Below are positions 6,300-13,797 of a stretch of 19,129 nucleotides of DNA, one piece after another; positions within the stretch are counted from its first letter, which is position 1, and each line of letters begins with the position of its first letter. The notes under the pieces are model-generated. The model ran no database searches. It saw nothing but the letters and a program-made list of their open reading frames with translations, and was not told the DNA's origin. Position numbers and translations under genes: made by a program. The DNA comes from CAWJHE01 sp964614855 (lineage in GTDB: Bacteria; Chloroflexota; Anaerolineae; Anaerolineales; UBA4823). Where the stretch lies: the NCBI GenBank assembly GCA_964614855.1, contig CAZTMX010000034.1, forward strand, positions 1-19,129. Reading direction: 5' to 3'.

Positions 6300-8239
6300 T
6301 CAGATCTTCTGGCTGATCTCCGCTTTAGCCAGTTCGACAAATGCGTTCACTGCCATCGCGCCGGGGTTTTCGCCGTTGCGTTTACGCAGCGCAACTTCGC
6401 CGTTCTCGACTTCTTTGTCGCCGATCACCAGCATGTAAGGGATTTTCTGGTTCTGGGCATCGCGAATTTTTGCGTTCATGCGCTCCGCACGGCTGTCCAC
6501 CATCACCCGCAGCCCGGCTTTGCGCAGCTGGTCGGAGACCTGCTTTGCATAATCCAGGTGGCGGTCGGCGATGGGGATCAGAGAGACCTGGATGGGGGAA
6601 AGCCAGACCGGGAAAGCTCCAGCATAGTGTTCGATCAAGACACCGAAAAAGCGCTCCAGGCTGCCGAGCAGTGCGCGGTGCACCATGTATGGGCGGTGTG
6701 CCTGTCCATCTTCACCAATATAGGTCATGTCGAACCGTTCGGGCAGGTTGAAATCGAATTGGATGGTGGAAAGCTGCCACTCGCGGCCGATGGCATCCTT
6801 GACTTTTAGGTCGATTTTCGGACCGTAGAATGCACCGCCGCCCACATCGGTCTTGTAGCTCACGCCAGCGCGCTTCAAGGAATCTTCCAGCGCTGTTTCT
6901 GCTGCGTGCCACTGCTCTGCGCTGCCAACTTTCTTTTCCGGCATGGTGCTCAGGTACGCCTGGATTTCAGAAAAGCCGAAGCTGCGCAGGATGTGCAGGG
7001 AAAAATTCAACACAAAGTCGATCTCATCCGGCATCTGGTCCGGTCGGCAGAAGTGATGGGCATCATCCTGGGTGAAGCCGCGCACGCGCATCAAACCGTN
7101 NNNNNNNNNNNNNNNNNNNNNNNNNNNNNNNNNNNNNNNNNNNNNNNNNNNNNNNNNNNNNNNNNNNNNNNNNNNNNNNNNNNNNNNNNNNNNNNNNNNC
7201 GGCAGAAGTGATGGGCATCATCCTGGGTGAAGCCGCGCACGCGCATCAAACCGTGCATTACACCGCTGCGTTCGTAGCGGTAAACCGTGCCTTCTTCTGC
7301 ATAGCGCAGGGGCAGATCGCGGTACGAGCGCAGGGCATTCTTGTAAATGTGGATATGGAACGGGCAGTTCATCGGCTTCAGGAAATACTGCTGCCCATCG
7401 ATATCCACCGGGGCGTACATGTTCTCTTTGTAAAAACCCAGGTGACCGCTGGTCTCCCAGAGCTGTGCTTTACCGATATGGGGTGTATAGACAAAATCGT
7501 AACCGGAGGCTTCGTGTTCTTCGGACCAGAAGTTTTCGATCAGCTTGCGGATTTTGCCGCCCTTGGGATGCCACAGGATCAGTCCTGCGCCGATCTCATC
7601 GACTGCGCTAAACAGATCCAGGTCATGCCCCAGCTTGCGGTGATCGCGTTTCTTGGCTTCTTCCATGCGCCACAGATAATCCTTCAATTCTGCCGGTTTT
7701 TCCCAGGCAGTGCCGTAGATGCGCTGCAGCATGGGACCTTTTTCATCCCCGCGCCAGTATGCGCCGGCGATGGAGAGCAGTTTTAAGGCAGCCGGGTTGA
7801 TCTGTGTGGAAATCTCCACATGCGGACCGCGACATAGATCCACGAAATTCCCGCTGGTGTACAGCGAAATCTCGGGCTTTTCATTGATCGGGTTGCCGTC
7901 TTCATCCACCTTGCCTTCTTCCAGGCCGGCGATCAGCTCCAGCTTGTACGGCTGGTCATGAAAAATCTGCTTTGCCTCTTCGGCGCTGACCACTTTTCGC
8001 TCAAACCGGACTTTGGACTGGATAATCGTGCGCATGCGCTTCTCGATGATCTCCAGATCCTCTGGGGTCAGCGAACGCGGCAAGTCGAAATCATAGTAGA
8101 AACCGTCATCAATTGCCGGGCCGATGGCGACTTTTCCATCGGGGAACAACTCCAGGACTGCGGAAGCCATGATATGCGCGGCAGAATGGCGGATGCTGTA
8201 GAGCAGCGAATCCTCGTACTTTACTTCTTCGTCTGGCAT
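6300..8239 (-). CDS. thrS: Threonyl-tRNA synthetase, split by an assembly gap; no TGS domain
   Basis: A class II synthetase that charges tRNA-Thr. The gene is interrupted by 100 N at 7100-7199; removing the gap and one copy of the flanking 55-base duplication gives 1785 bases, an intact frame of 594 codons plus stop. The editing domain shows HSAAH (H18, H22) and CRGPH (C136, H140). The catalytic domain shows MNCPFH (zinc ligand C292), the motif 2 region RYERSGVMHG, then the TQDDAHHFC zinc His and LIEHYAG. The C-terminal anticodon-binding domain is present. The protein begins directly at the editing domain, so the usual N-terminal TGS domain of about 60 residues is absent. The ATG at 8239 has GGAGG 4-5 bases upstream. 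It follows the Dps-like gene by 23 bases and ends at a strong terminator. Confidence 0.97.
7045..7254. other. Artificial scaffold gap: 100 N between identical 55-base ends
   Basis: The 55 bases at 7045-7099 are repeated exactly at 7200-7254, on either side of a run of exactly 100 N. Collapsing one copy and the N run restores one thrS frame, and the protein repeats RVRGFTQDDAHHFC on both sides. The sequence on the two sides therefore overlaps and no real DNA is missing. Confidence 0.95.
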
Positions 8240-8262
8240 ACTCCCTCCAAAATACTTATAAA

Positions 8263-8760
8263 TTAGAACCGCATCATCAAAGAGTCAAGATCCTCATCAA
8301 GAGATTGCAGGTCTTCTTCGTGCTCAACTTCATCTTCAAGGATTGTCAGGATGACATTATAGGTGACGGGGTCTTTATCTTTGACCAGCTGCAGCAACTT
8401 CTGGTAAACATCAATGGCGCACTGCTCGCCTTTGATATTCTGCGCCAGGATGGTCTTTACAAATGCATCGGTCGGCGCTTCGTAACCGCAGTGGGTGTGC
8501 TTGTACCAATCTTCCGGGCTGATCAGGGGGGTACCGCCCAATTGGATGATGCGCAGCGCCAACATATCGGCATGCATCAACTCTTCGGTGGCGTGCAGCG
8601 TTAGCTCGGCTGCCACGGCATCTTTCATCGGGCCTTTGACAAGCTTTCCACCCAGCCAGTACTGGTAGTAGGCAAACCATTCATCGGCATATGCCGAATT
8701 AAGAAGCCCTAATAACTCATCAATATCCATTCCAACGATCGAACGACCTTTTGTTCCCAT
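8263..8760 (-). CDS. Ferritin-fold protein, Dps-like (DPSL/thioferritin type)
   Basis: A 165-residue four-helix diiron protein likely to oxidise and store iron or remove peroxide in the cytoplasm. Ligand motifs fall in order: E27 in YADEWFAYYQYW, ExxH at E60-H63 (EELMHADM), E112 in NIKGEQCAIDVYQ, and ExxH at E144-H147 (EDEVEHEED). Two Cys, C91 and C114, lie about where DPSL (thioferritin) proteins keep a conserved Cys pair near the ferroxidase site; a bacterioferritin-like assignment is the alternative. The ATG at 8760 is backed by AGGAG 7 bases upstream; the next Met (residue 11) has no such site. thrS follows after 23 bases. The leader is about 105 bases if the predicted promoter is right. 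Confidence 0.88.
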   Translation of the reverse strand: MGTKGRSIVGMDIDELLGLLNSAYADEWFAYYQYWLGGKLVKGPMKDAVAAELTLHATEELMHADMLALRIIQLGGTPLISPEDWYKHTHCGYEAPTDAFVKTILAQNIKGEQCAIDVYQKLLQLVKDKDPVTYNVILTILEDEVEHEEDLQSLDEDLDSLMMRF

Positions 8761-8874
8761 GGTATTCTCCTCTCCTGGTATCTATGTTTTTGTTAAATCT
8801 CACTTATGTAAAACAGGCTCTGTGCGCATCACCTGTTGGTCTATCTTTATCGGCCAAGAAAGTGCGCTAAGCCT

Positions 8875-8889
8875 ATTATATGTCACATA
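8875..8889 (-). promoter_or_regulatory. -10 box and palindrome upstream of the Dps-like gene
   Basis: TATAAT (8880-8875, minus strand) is a consensus -10 box; no strong -35 is seen. It overlaps TATGT-G-ACATA (8889-8879), an 11-base palindrome that could be an operator. The predicted leader to the ATG at 8760 is about 105 bases. Confidence 0.4.
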
Positions 8890-8906
8890 GACCGTTTGCG
8901 AGCTGT

Positions 8907-9956
8907 TTATTTGGAGATTTTTTCGATCGCCTGGATGAAGTTTTCCAACATCTTGGGTGTTTCTTCCAGATCGACAAGCTCCACATCTCCACCGTCGCAC
9001 AAGCCCGCCACGTAGGGGTCGATTGGGATTTGTGCCAGGATGGGTGCGTTGGATGACTTTGCCACTTCCTCTGCATGGCTGGGGCCGAAAATATAGTGTT
9101 TGTTGCCGGTATCGGGGCATTTGAAATATGCCATGTTCTCCACAACCCCGATGATAGGAGTGCCTACAGCTTTTGCCATGTGCACCGATTTGCGCACGAT
9201 GATCGAAGCCAGGCTTTGCGGTGTGGTGACCATGACAATCCCGCAGGCTGGCAGGGACTGCAAGGTGGTCAAGGATGCATCGGATGTGCCAGGGGGTAGA
9301 TCGACAAGCAGGTAGTCCAGCTCGCCCCACATCACATCGCCCCAAAGCTGGGTGATCGCCTTGGCAATCAGCGGACCACGCCAGATCACAGGCCGGTCTT
9401 CTTCGTCCAACACCAGGTTGATCGACATCACTTTGACACCCAGTTTGCTCTTGAGCGGCAGCAAACCGATTGGACCGCCGTCTACTGGCCCGCGCAGCCC
9501 GAATAGCTTGGGGATGCTGGGTCCGGTGATGTCGGCGTCTAAAATACCTACACGGTAACCCTTCTTTGCCAGGGCTGTTGCCAGCAGGCTTGTCACCAAC
9601 GATTTGCCTACACCGCCTTTGCCGCTCATCACGGGAATGATGTATTTCACGTGGTTGTAGGATGATGCACTGCCCTGGTCTGGTTCGCCAAAGATCGCCT
9701 TGCGTTCTTCGTCGGTCATGGCTGTCATATGCACATTCACTTTTTTGACATCCGGCAAAGCCATGACGGCAGCGGTAACATCTGCTTCAATCTTGTTTTT
9801 TAGCGGGCAGGTGGGTATGGTCAGGGCGATGGTTACGTCGACAACACTCTCATGGATTTCCACAGCGCGTACCATATTCAACTCTGTCAAGCTTCGGTGC
9901 AACTCTGGGTCGTTAACTTTGGATAGTGCTTCAAGTACCTGGTCTTCAGAAAGCAT
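8907..9956 (-). CDS. mrp: Mrp/NBP35-family Fe-S cluster carrier ATPase with N-terminal MIP18 domain
   Basis: A 349-residue P-loop ATPase that holds and transfers Fe-S clusters to apo-enzymes. Residues 1-90 form a MIP18/DUF59 domain with IPTCPLKN (C50). The ATPase domain has the deviant Walker A SGKGGVGKS (111-119), DADITGPSIP (140-149) and VDLPPGTSD (218-226). The cluster-binding CxxC near the C-terminus is present only as C280-P-D-T, so one of the two expected Cys is missing, although the surrounding ENMAYFKCPDTG context is otherwise conserved. AAGGAG lies 7 bases before the ATG at 9956. It is the last gene of the metal-cluster operon, 84 bases after the MIP18 gene. In Desulfovibrio ORP loci a related MrpORP is fused to a NifX domain; this one is not fused. 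Confidence 0.95.
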   Translation of the reverse strand: MLSEDQVLEALSKVNDPELHRSLTELNMVRAVEIHESVVDVTIALTIPTCPLKNKIEADVTAAVMALPDVKKVNVHMTAMTDEERKAIFGEPDQGSASSYNHVKYIIPVMSGKGGVGKSLVTSLLATALAKKGYRVGILDADITGPSIPKLFGLRGPVDGGPIGLLPLKSKLGVKVMSINLVLDEEDRPVIWRGPLIAKAITQLWGDVMWGELDYLLVDLPPGTSDASLTTLQSLPACGIVMVTTPQSLASIIVRKSVHMAKAVGTPIIGVVENMAYFKCPDTGNKHYIFGPSHAEEVAKSSNAPILAQIPIDPYVAGLCDGGDVELVDLEETPKMLENFIQAIEKISK

Positions 9957-10040
9957 GGTGAAACTCCTTGTGATTTAAAGTGTCTAACACAGCACCTGGA
10001 CATCTTCGAGATCGCAACACGCCCAGGGGATGGCAAAAGA

Positions 10041-10355
10041 CTATTGATTATAATCCTTCATGGCTTCTTTCAGATATTCAATGAGATCTTCTTGTAGAAA
10101 CAAATCCACAATTTCCATTTTTTGTTCGCTAACCCCCGGCACATCTGCGATTGCTTGCTGAATTGCAAGCGACAAGGGTACAGCAATCGGGCAAAATGGC
10201 GAGGACGGGCGAAAGGTATACATGACGACGCCGTTTTCATCCACCTGCAGGTCTTCAATCAAGCGCATATGGATGACATCGACCCCTGTCTCTGGGTCGA
10301 TTACCCTGGATAAGCGCTCAAGGATTTCCTTTTCTATGGATCCTGGATCTATCAT
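10041..10355 (-). CDS. MIP18-family (DUF59) Fe-S assembly protein
   Basis: A 104-residue single-domain MIP18/PaaD/SufT-like protein, expected to help mature Fe-S or other metal-sulfur enzymes. It shows the family's RLSRVIDPETGVDVIHMRLI opening, the SPFCPIAVPL segment with the conserved Cys, and the downstream IADVPGV turn. The frame extends to a TTG at 10364, but AGGA abuts that codon; the ATG at 10355 lies about 10 bases downstream of AGGA and is preferred. It begins 14 bases after the second MinD ATPase stop and precedes mrp, whose N-terminus carries a second copy of the same domain. Operon membership suggests it works with the two ATPases. Target proteins are unknown. Confidence 0.93.
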   Translation of the reverse strand: MIDPGSIEKEILERLSRVIDPETGVDVIHMRLIEDLQVDENGVVMYTFRPSSPFCPIAVPLSLAIQQAIADVPGVSEQKMEIVDLFLQEDLIEYLKEAMKDYNQ

Positions 10356-10369
10356 GGTTGTCAATCCTG

Positions 10370-11281
10370 TTAGAAAAGCCTTGCGATAACCGTTTGCCAG
10401 ATGCTGCGGATTGCCTGGCTGGTCGGTGAATTGGGGCTGAAGTGGGTAACCGGCTCTGCCTGCATCATGGCCTGGGTGACAGCCAGGTCAAATGGGATGC
10501 GCCCGAAAAGTTCTATCCCGGCATCTGCACATACCTTTTCGATTTGTAAAGCGCCTTCGGGGTAGATATCCGCTTTATTGATGACCACAGCGGTAGGGAT
10601 GTGAAAGTGTGTGGTGGTCTGGATGGCGCGCTGCAGGTCGTGGATGCTGGCAGCAGAAGGCTCGCTTACAATCAAAGCAAGATCCGAAGCGGCAGCTGCG
10701 GCGATCACCGGGCATCCGATGCCGGGCGGTCCGTCCACAATCAGCAGTGGATAATTGTGATCAATGGCCCACATGCGGGCATTTTGCTTGATCAGCGTCA
10801 CCAGTTTGCCGGAGTTCTCTTGCCCTGGGAAAAGCTCGGCATGGAAGAGAGGCCCATAGAGGCTGTCGGATTGGTACCACCGCCCCGAAAGCTCCGATTG
10901 CATGCTGATCGCGCCTTCTGGACACTGGTAAACGCAGGCTGCACAGCCTTCGCATGCGATTGCATCGATGGCGTAGTTTATGTTTGTGCCCGGCGGTATC
11001 ACTGCATCAAAACGGCAGACCTGTTCGCAGGTTCCACAGCCCCCACATAGCTCCGGATCGATATAACCTTTGGCTGCACCGGTGAAATCACTGGCGCTTA
11101 GCTGGGTTGGCTTGAGTACCAACTCCAGGTTGGCAGCATCCACATCGGCGTCCGCCATCACCGCACGGATGATTGGAGAGCTTGTCGTTGCCAGGTGAGT
11201 AAAGGCTGCTGCCAGGCTGGTCTTACCGGTGCCGCCCTTTCCACTGAGAATCACCAGTTGTTTGATGTTTGGCTTGCTCAT
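10370..11281 (-). CDS. MinD-superfamily ATPase with inserted 2[4Fe-4S] ferredoxin domain (copy 2)
   Basis: A 303-residue cytoplasmic P-loop ATPase. The Walker A motif is SGKGGTGKT (13-21), with DADVDAANLEL following. A bacterial ferredoxin domain is inserted at residues 72-125: C79, C82, C85, C89 and C110, C113, C116, C120, each set in the CxxCxxCxxxC pattern. The ATPase fold then resumes with IVDGPPGIGCPV. Such proteins occur in pairs in anaerobes beside NifX/ORP genes and Mrp, and are thought to assemble or insert metal clusters using ATP and electrons. The ATG at 11281 overlaps the previous stop by ATGA, so translation is coupled and equal amounts of the two paralogues are likely. A similarity to CooC/NifH-type ATPases is expected from the fold. 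Confidence 0.95.
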   Translation of the reverse strand: MSKPNIKQLVILSGKGGTGKTSLAAAFTHLATTSSPIIRAVMADADVDAANLELVLKPTQLSASDFTGAAKGYIDPELCGGCGTCEQVCRFDAVIPPGTNINYAIDAIACEGCAACVYQCPEGAISMQSELSGRWYQSDSLYGPLFHAELFPGQENSGKLVTLIKQNARMWAIDHNYPLLIVDGPPGIGCPVIAAAAASDLALIVSEPSAASIHDLQRAIQTTTHFHIPTAVVINKADIYPEGALQIEKVCADAGIELFGRIPFDLAVTQAMMQAEPVTHFSPNSPTSQAIRSIWQTVIARLF

Positions 11282-12165
11282 TGACTTTGCATCTCCTCGC
11301 CTTGGTGATTTTCCACAACGCGCTGGATTTCTTTGTAAACCCGGATAAATTCACTTTTATATCCAGGTTTAATATCCAGCAGCGTTTTTCCTTGGGAAAT
11401 ACCTTCTGCAATGGCTCGCTCGAGCGGGATGCGTAATAACACTGGCAGGCGCTGGCTCTGGCAGAAATCTTCCAGCGCTGGATAGACAAGCCCTTCTCGG
11501 TTGATGATCACCCCGGCGGGGATTTTCAATTCCTGTGTGACCTGCACAGCCAGTTTTAAGTCATGCAGTCCAAAAGGCGTGGGTTCGGTGACCAATAAGA
11601 CGAAGTCGCTGCCTCGCAGGCTGCTGACAACCGGGCACGAGGTGCCCGGAGGGGCGTCCCTTAATGTGATCTGCCCAACCAGCGGCGCTTGCCAATCCTG
11701 CAGCTTTCGGATCACCGGAACAGCCATTGGTTCGCCCACATCCAACACGCCGCGCGCAAAGGTTACTCCGACATCGGCTGGACCGCCTTGCAGCTTGCCC
11801 AACTTGTAAGGGATTTCAGAAATCGCACCTTCCGGACAAACCAGGGTGCAGCTTCCGCAACCATGACATAGCTGCGAAAAAACCAGGGTTTTCTTTCCCA
11901 ACACTGCGATGGCGTGGTACTGGCACACTTCGGCACATTTTCCACAATGAGTACACTTGCTTTCCTCCACCAAGGGGATCAGCATGGCCACATCTTCATC
12001 TCGATCAAGCCGCGGATGCAGGAAAATGTGGGCGTTTGGCGCTTCGACATCGCAATCCAGAAACAGCGGCGGAGGGGAAATCTCCGCCGCCAGGCTGAGA
12101 GCCAGTCCTGTGGCAATGGTGGTTTTTCCGGTGCCGCCTTTGCCGCTGGCTACTGTGATGATCAT
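11278..12165 (-). CDS. MinD-superfamily ATPase with inserted 2[4Fe-4S] ferredoxin domain (copy 1)
   Basis: A 295-residue paralogue of the next gene. Walker A is SGKGGTGKT (8-16) and DCDVEAPNAH follows at 37-46. The ferredoxin insertion has C71, C74, C77, C81 and C100, C103, C106, C110, sufficient for two [4Fe-4S] clusters. APPGTSCPVV near residue 171 is the Walker B/switch region, with a Cys also seen in the paralogue (GIGCPV). It begins 6 bases after the NifX-like gene and has no Shine-Dalgarno site, implying translational coupling. It overlaps the second ATPase by 4 bases. A role as the ATP-driven half of a metal-cluster assembly complex is inferred from the ORP-type gene neighbourhood. Confidence 0.95.
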   Translation of the reverse strand: MIITVASGKGGTGKTTIATGLALSLAAEISPPPLFLDCDVEAPNAHIFLHPRLDRDEDVAMLIPLVEESKCTHCGKCAEVCQYHAIAVLGKKTLVFSQLCHGCGSCTLVCPEGAISEIPYKLGKLQGGPADVGVTFARGVLDVGEPMAVPVIRKLQDWQAPLVGQITLRDAPPGTSCPVVSSLRGSDFVLLVTEPTPFGLHDLKLAVQVTQELKIPAGVIINREGLVYPALEDFCQSQRLPVLLRIPLERAIAEGISQGKTLLDIKPGYKSEFIRVYKEIQRVVENHQGEEMQSQ

Positions 12166-12171
12166 AGGGGT

Positions 12172-12537
12172 TTATTTCCCATGATGGCCAGGGCTGGTGG
12201 GTCCCCCGGTCGATTGTAATTCGCCAGCTTTGAAGCGCTCCAGCGCTTGCTGGATGGTGGTTGTATCGCCGTACAGGTACATGGCGATCCCGGCAGCTTC
12301 CAAGGCATCAAAGGCATTGGGGCCGAACTCACCGCTCAAAACAGCTTCTGCCTGCAGGCTCGAGATATACTGGGCAGCTTTGATCCCGGCGCCGCCAGAG
12401 GCGTTGAGCGCTGGGTTGGGGAAAGCCTGCCATTCATCGCTGTCTGTGTCAACCAGTAAAAGGTAGGCTGCCCTGCCAAAACGTGGATCAATTGCGGCGC
12501 CAAGATCAGGCGCTGCGGAAGAGAGGACGATTTTCAT
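12172..12537 (-). CDS. NifX/ORP-like dinitrogenase cofactor-family protein (short)
   Basis: A 121-residue member of the NifB/NifX/NafY cofactor-binding family, whose proteins bind and carry metal-sulfur cofactors. Family features are AIDPRFGRAAYLLLVD near the N-terminus, GGAGIKAAQYI at 48-58, LSGEFGPNAFDALEAAGI at 67-84, and a C-terminal helix. There is no Cys; a GHHGK tail offers two His. No nif genes are visible, so the name reflects fold only. The closest contextual parallel is the ORP protein of Desulfovibrio, which binds a Mo-Cu-sulfide cluster non-covalently. The ATG at 12537 has no clear ribosome site; the gene starts 25 bases after the preceding NifX-like gene and lies 6 bases before the first ATPase. 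Confidence 0.93.
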   Translation of the reverse strand: MKIVLSSAAPDLGAAIDPRFGRAAYLLLVDTDSDEWQAFPNPALNASGGAGIKAAQYISSLQAEAVLSGEFGPNAFDALEAAGIAMYLYGDTTTIQQALERFKAGELQSTGGPTSPGHHGK

Positions 12538-12562
12538 TTGGATTCATTACGCTTTCAGTTAG

Positions 12563-12976
12563 TTAGTGTAACTTCTCTACGTGGTCGGTGATTGATCCCT
12601 GGACATAAGCTTTGACAGCATCATCGATCAAGGGGATATCGGTCACCACCGGTCGGATGGCACGCACCTTCATGCTCTCATATGCGCCCATACCCATGCC
12701 CCGGCAGAGCAAGGCTTCGCAATCGGCAATGGCTTCAGCCATTTGTAAATGTTTATTGTGGGATGCGGCATCCATGCCGTGGCCCTGACCTGGATTTCCT
12801 TCTTCATGCGGCTGGTTAGAAAAATGAGTGTGACCCATCTTTGGCCGCAATTCCTGCTTTACGACTACGCCGTCTTCAACGGTTGAAACCAGGTAATATT
12901 GCGCTCGTCCAAAATGCTGGCTGATGGTTTTGCCGTCATCCGTGATAGCAGCGATTTTTCGTGTTGTTTGTGTCAT
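12563..12976 (-). CDS. NifX/ORP-like protein with His-rich insertion
   Basis: A 137-residue NifB/NifX-family protein. It opens with IAAITDDGKTISQHFGRAQYYLV (residues 8-30, abbreviated motif QHFGRA) and contains CRGMGMGAYESM at 91-102. A segment at residues 48-77 holds six His (49, 51, 57, 66, 73, 76), likely a flexible metal-binding loop; Cys are C86 and C91. The frame is open back to 13036, but the ATG at 12976 has GGAG 5 bases upstream and begins at the conserved first strand. It is the second gene after the triheme cytochrome and is followed closely by the His-poor paralogue. Probable role is carrying or donating a metal cluster in the MinD/Mrp pathway; the metal is not known. Confidence 0.92.
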   Translation of the reverse strand: MTQTTRKIAAITDDGKTISQHFGRAQYYLVSTVEDGVVVKQELRPKMGHTHFSNQPHEEGNPGQGHGMDAASHNKHLQMAEAIADCEALLCRGMGMGAYESMKVRAIRPVVTDIPLIDDAVKAYVQGSITDHVEKLH

Positions 12977-13022
12977 TTTGTCTCCATGGATTTTTGTGTA
13001 GATAGATTTTTGTTTGATCGAT

Positions 13023-13595
13023 CTAGGTACCCACAATGGGGCGCTTGCAGAGGACAGTCATAGCGATGCCAAATAGAACCGCTGCAATAGCAATCAGCAC
13101 AGTCCCAAGCAGAACGCCAGGTTGCGCAACGGATTCTTGCGGAGCTTGGCTTTCATCAATGATCATAGGATGGGTTACTCTTTCCCCGGTGTTGTGGGGA
13201 ACAGGCGTGGGTGGGCTGGATATAGTAACACCCAAGGCAGCGGCAAAGCGTTCTGCTCTTTCGTTGTAGTCATTGGGATGGCAGGTATAACAGTCGGTGT
13301 ATGTGTCCGTTAATGGTTGTGTCGTCATCCCTTCATGCGCCAGGTCTTTATCCTGCGCCATGGTGTTGCCACCGTGACAATTCCAACAGCAATCCTTGCT
13401 GGCGTGGATCATATGCCATTCGCCGTTTTCGATGACAGGGTTTACCGCTTCTTTTTCATGACAGGTGATACACGAGGACGCATCGGGTGTATCGCCACAT
13501 TGTGCAAGAGCCGGAGTGACCAGGATCAACGAGAACATGACCGTCGCAGTAAGCAGAAAAATGACAGAACCCTTGGATTGATATTTGCTATTCAT
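13023..13595 (-). CDS. Membrane-anchored triheme cytochrome c
   Basis: A 190-residue extracytoplasmic electron-transfer protein. A signal peptide (residues 1-32) has a hydrophobic core and an ALA-Q cleavage site. Three haem-attachment motifs follow: CITCH (42-46), CWNCH (70-74) and CYTCH (102-106), with several His (for example H61, H64, H87) available as distal ligands. A Pro/Ser-rich linker leads to a C-terminal transmembrane helix at about 160-182 and a short basic tail. The ATG at 13595 is preferred over upstream starts because AAGGA lies 9 bases before it and the signal peptide then starts correctly. It is the first gene of the cluster operon, 46 bases before the His-rich NifX gene. No recognised named family beyond multihaem cytochrome c. 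Confidence 0.92.
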   Translation of the reverse strand: MNSKYQSKGSVIFLLTATVMFSLILVTPALAQCGDTPDASSCITCHEKEAVNPVIENGEWHMIHASKDCCWNCHGGNTMAQDKDLAHEGMTTQPLTDTYTDCYTCHPNDYNERAERFAAALGVTISSPPTPVPHNTGERVTHPMIIDESQAPQESVAQPGVLLGTVLIAIAAVLFGIAMTVLCKRPIVGT

Positions 13596-13640
13596 AGCAC
13601 ACATCCTTATTGATATATTCTGATGGTCGTAACAACTAAT

Positions 13641-13646
13641 ATTATA
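13641..13646 (-). promoter_or_regulatory. -10 box for the triheme cytochrome/metal-cluster operon
   Basis: TATAAT on the minus strand lies about 46 bases before the cytochrome ATG, giving a leader near 40 bases. The -35 region is poor, but 13650-13728 is strongly A/T-rich with phased A and T runs, which could act as an UP element. I see no sigma54-type -24/-12 element here, unlike the known Desulfovibrio ORP operons. Confidence 0.5.
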
Positions 13647-13728
13647 GTACAAAACAAGAAAAAAAGCTAATTAAAAAACAATAAAATGGGTAACATTATT
13701 TGAGTTTTCATGAATGAGAATAATTAAT

Positions 13729-13759
13729 AAGGCTGCCAGGTCATCAACCTGGCAGCCTT
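13729..13759 (-). terminator. Hairpin terminator after the DUF2202 gene
   Basis: AAGGCTGCCAGGT pairs perfectly (13 bp) with ACCTGGCAGCCTT across a 5-base loop. It lies 38 bases past the DUF2202 stop, and on the minus strand is followed by the weak tract ATTAATTATTC. It separates that gene from the cytochrome operon. Confidence 0.75.
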
Positions 13760-13797
13760 CGATGTTTATCGTTTAGGACTGGACTTTTCTGTTGATC

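Noticed and set aside
7100..7199. Frameshift or insertion making thrS a pseudogene
   Set aside because: The break disappears when the 100 N and one 55-base duplicate are removed; the frame is then intact.
13705..13730. Fur-like box (GAGAATAATTAAT) upstream of the cytochrome operon
   Set aside because: Only a partial match to the consensus in an A/T-rich region where such matches arise by chance.
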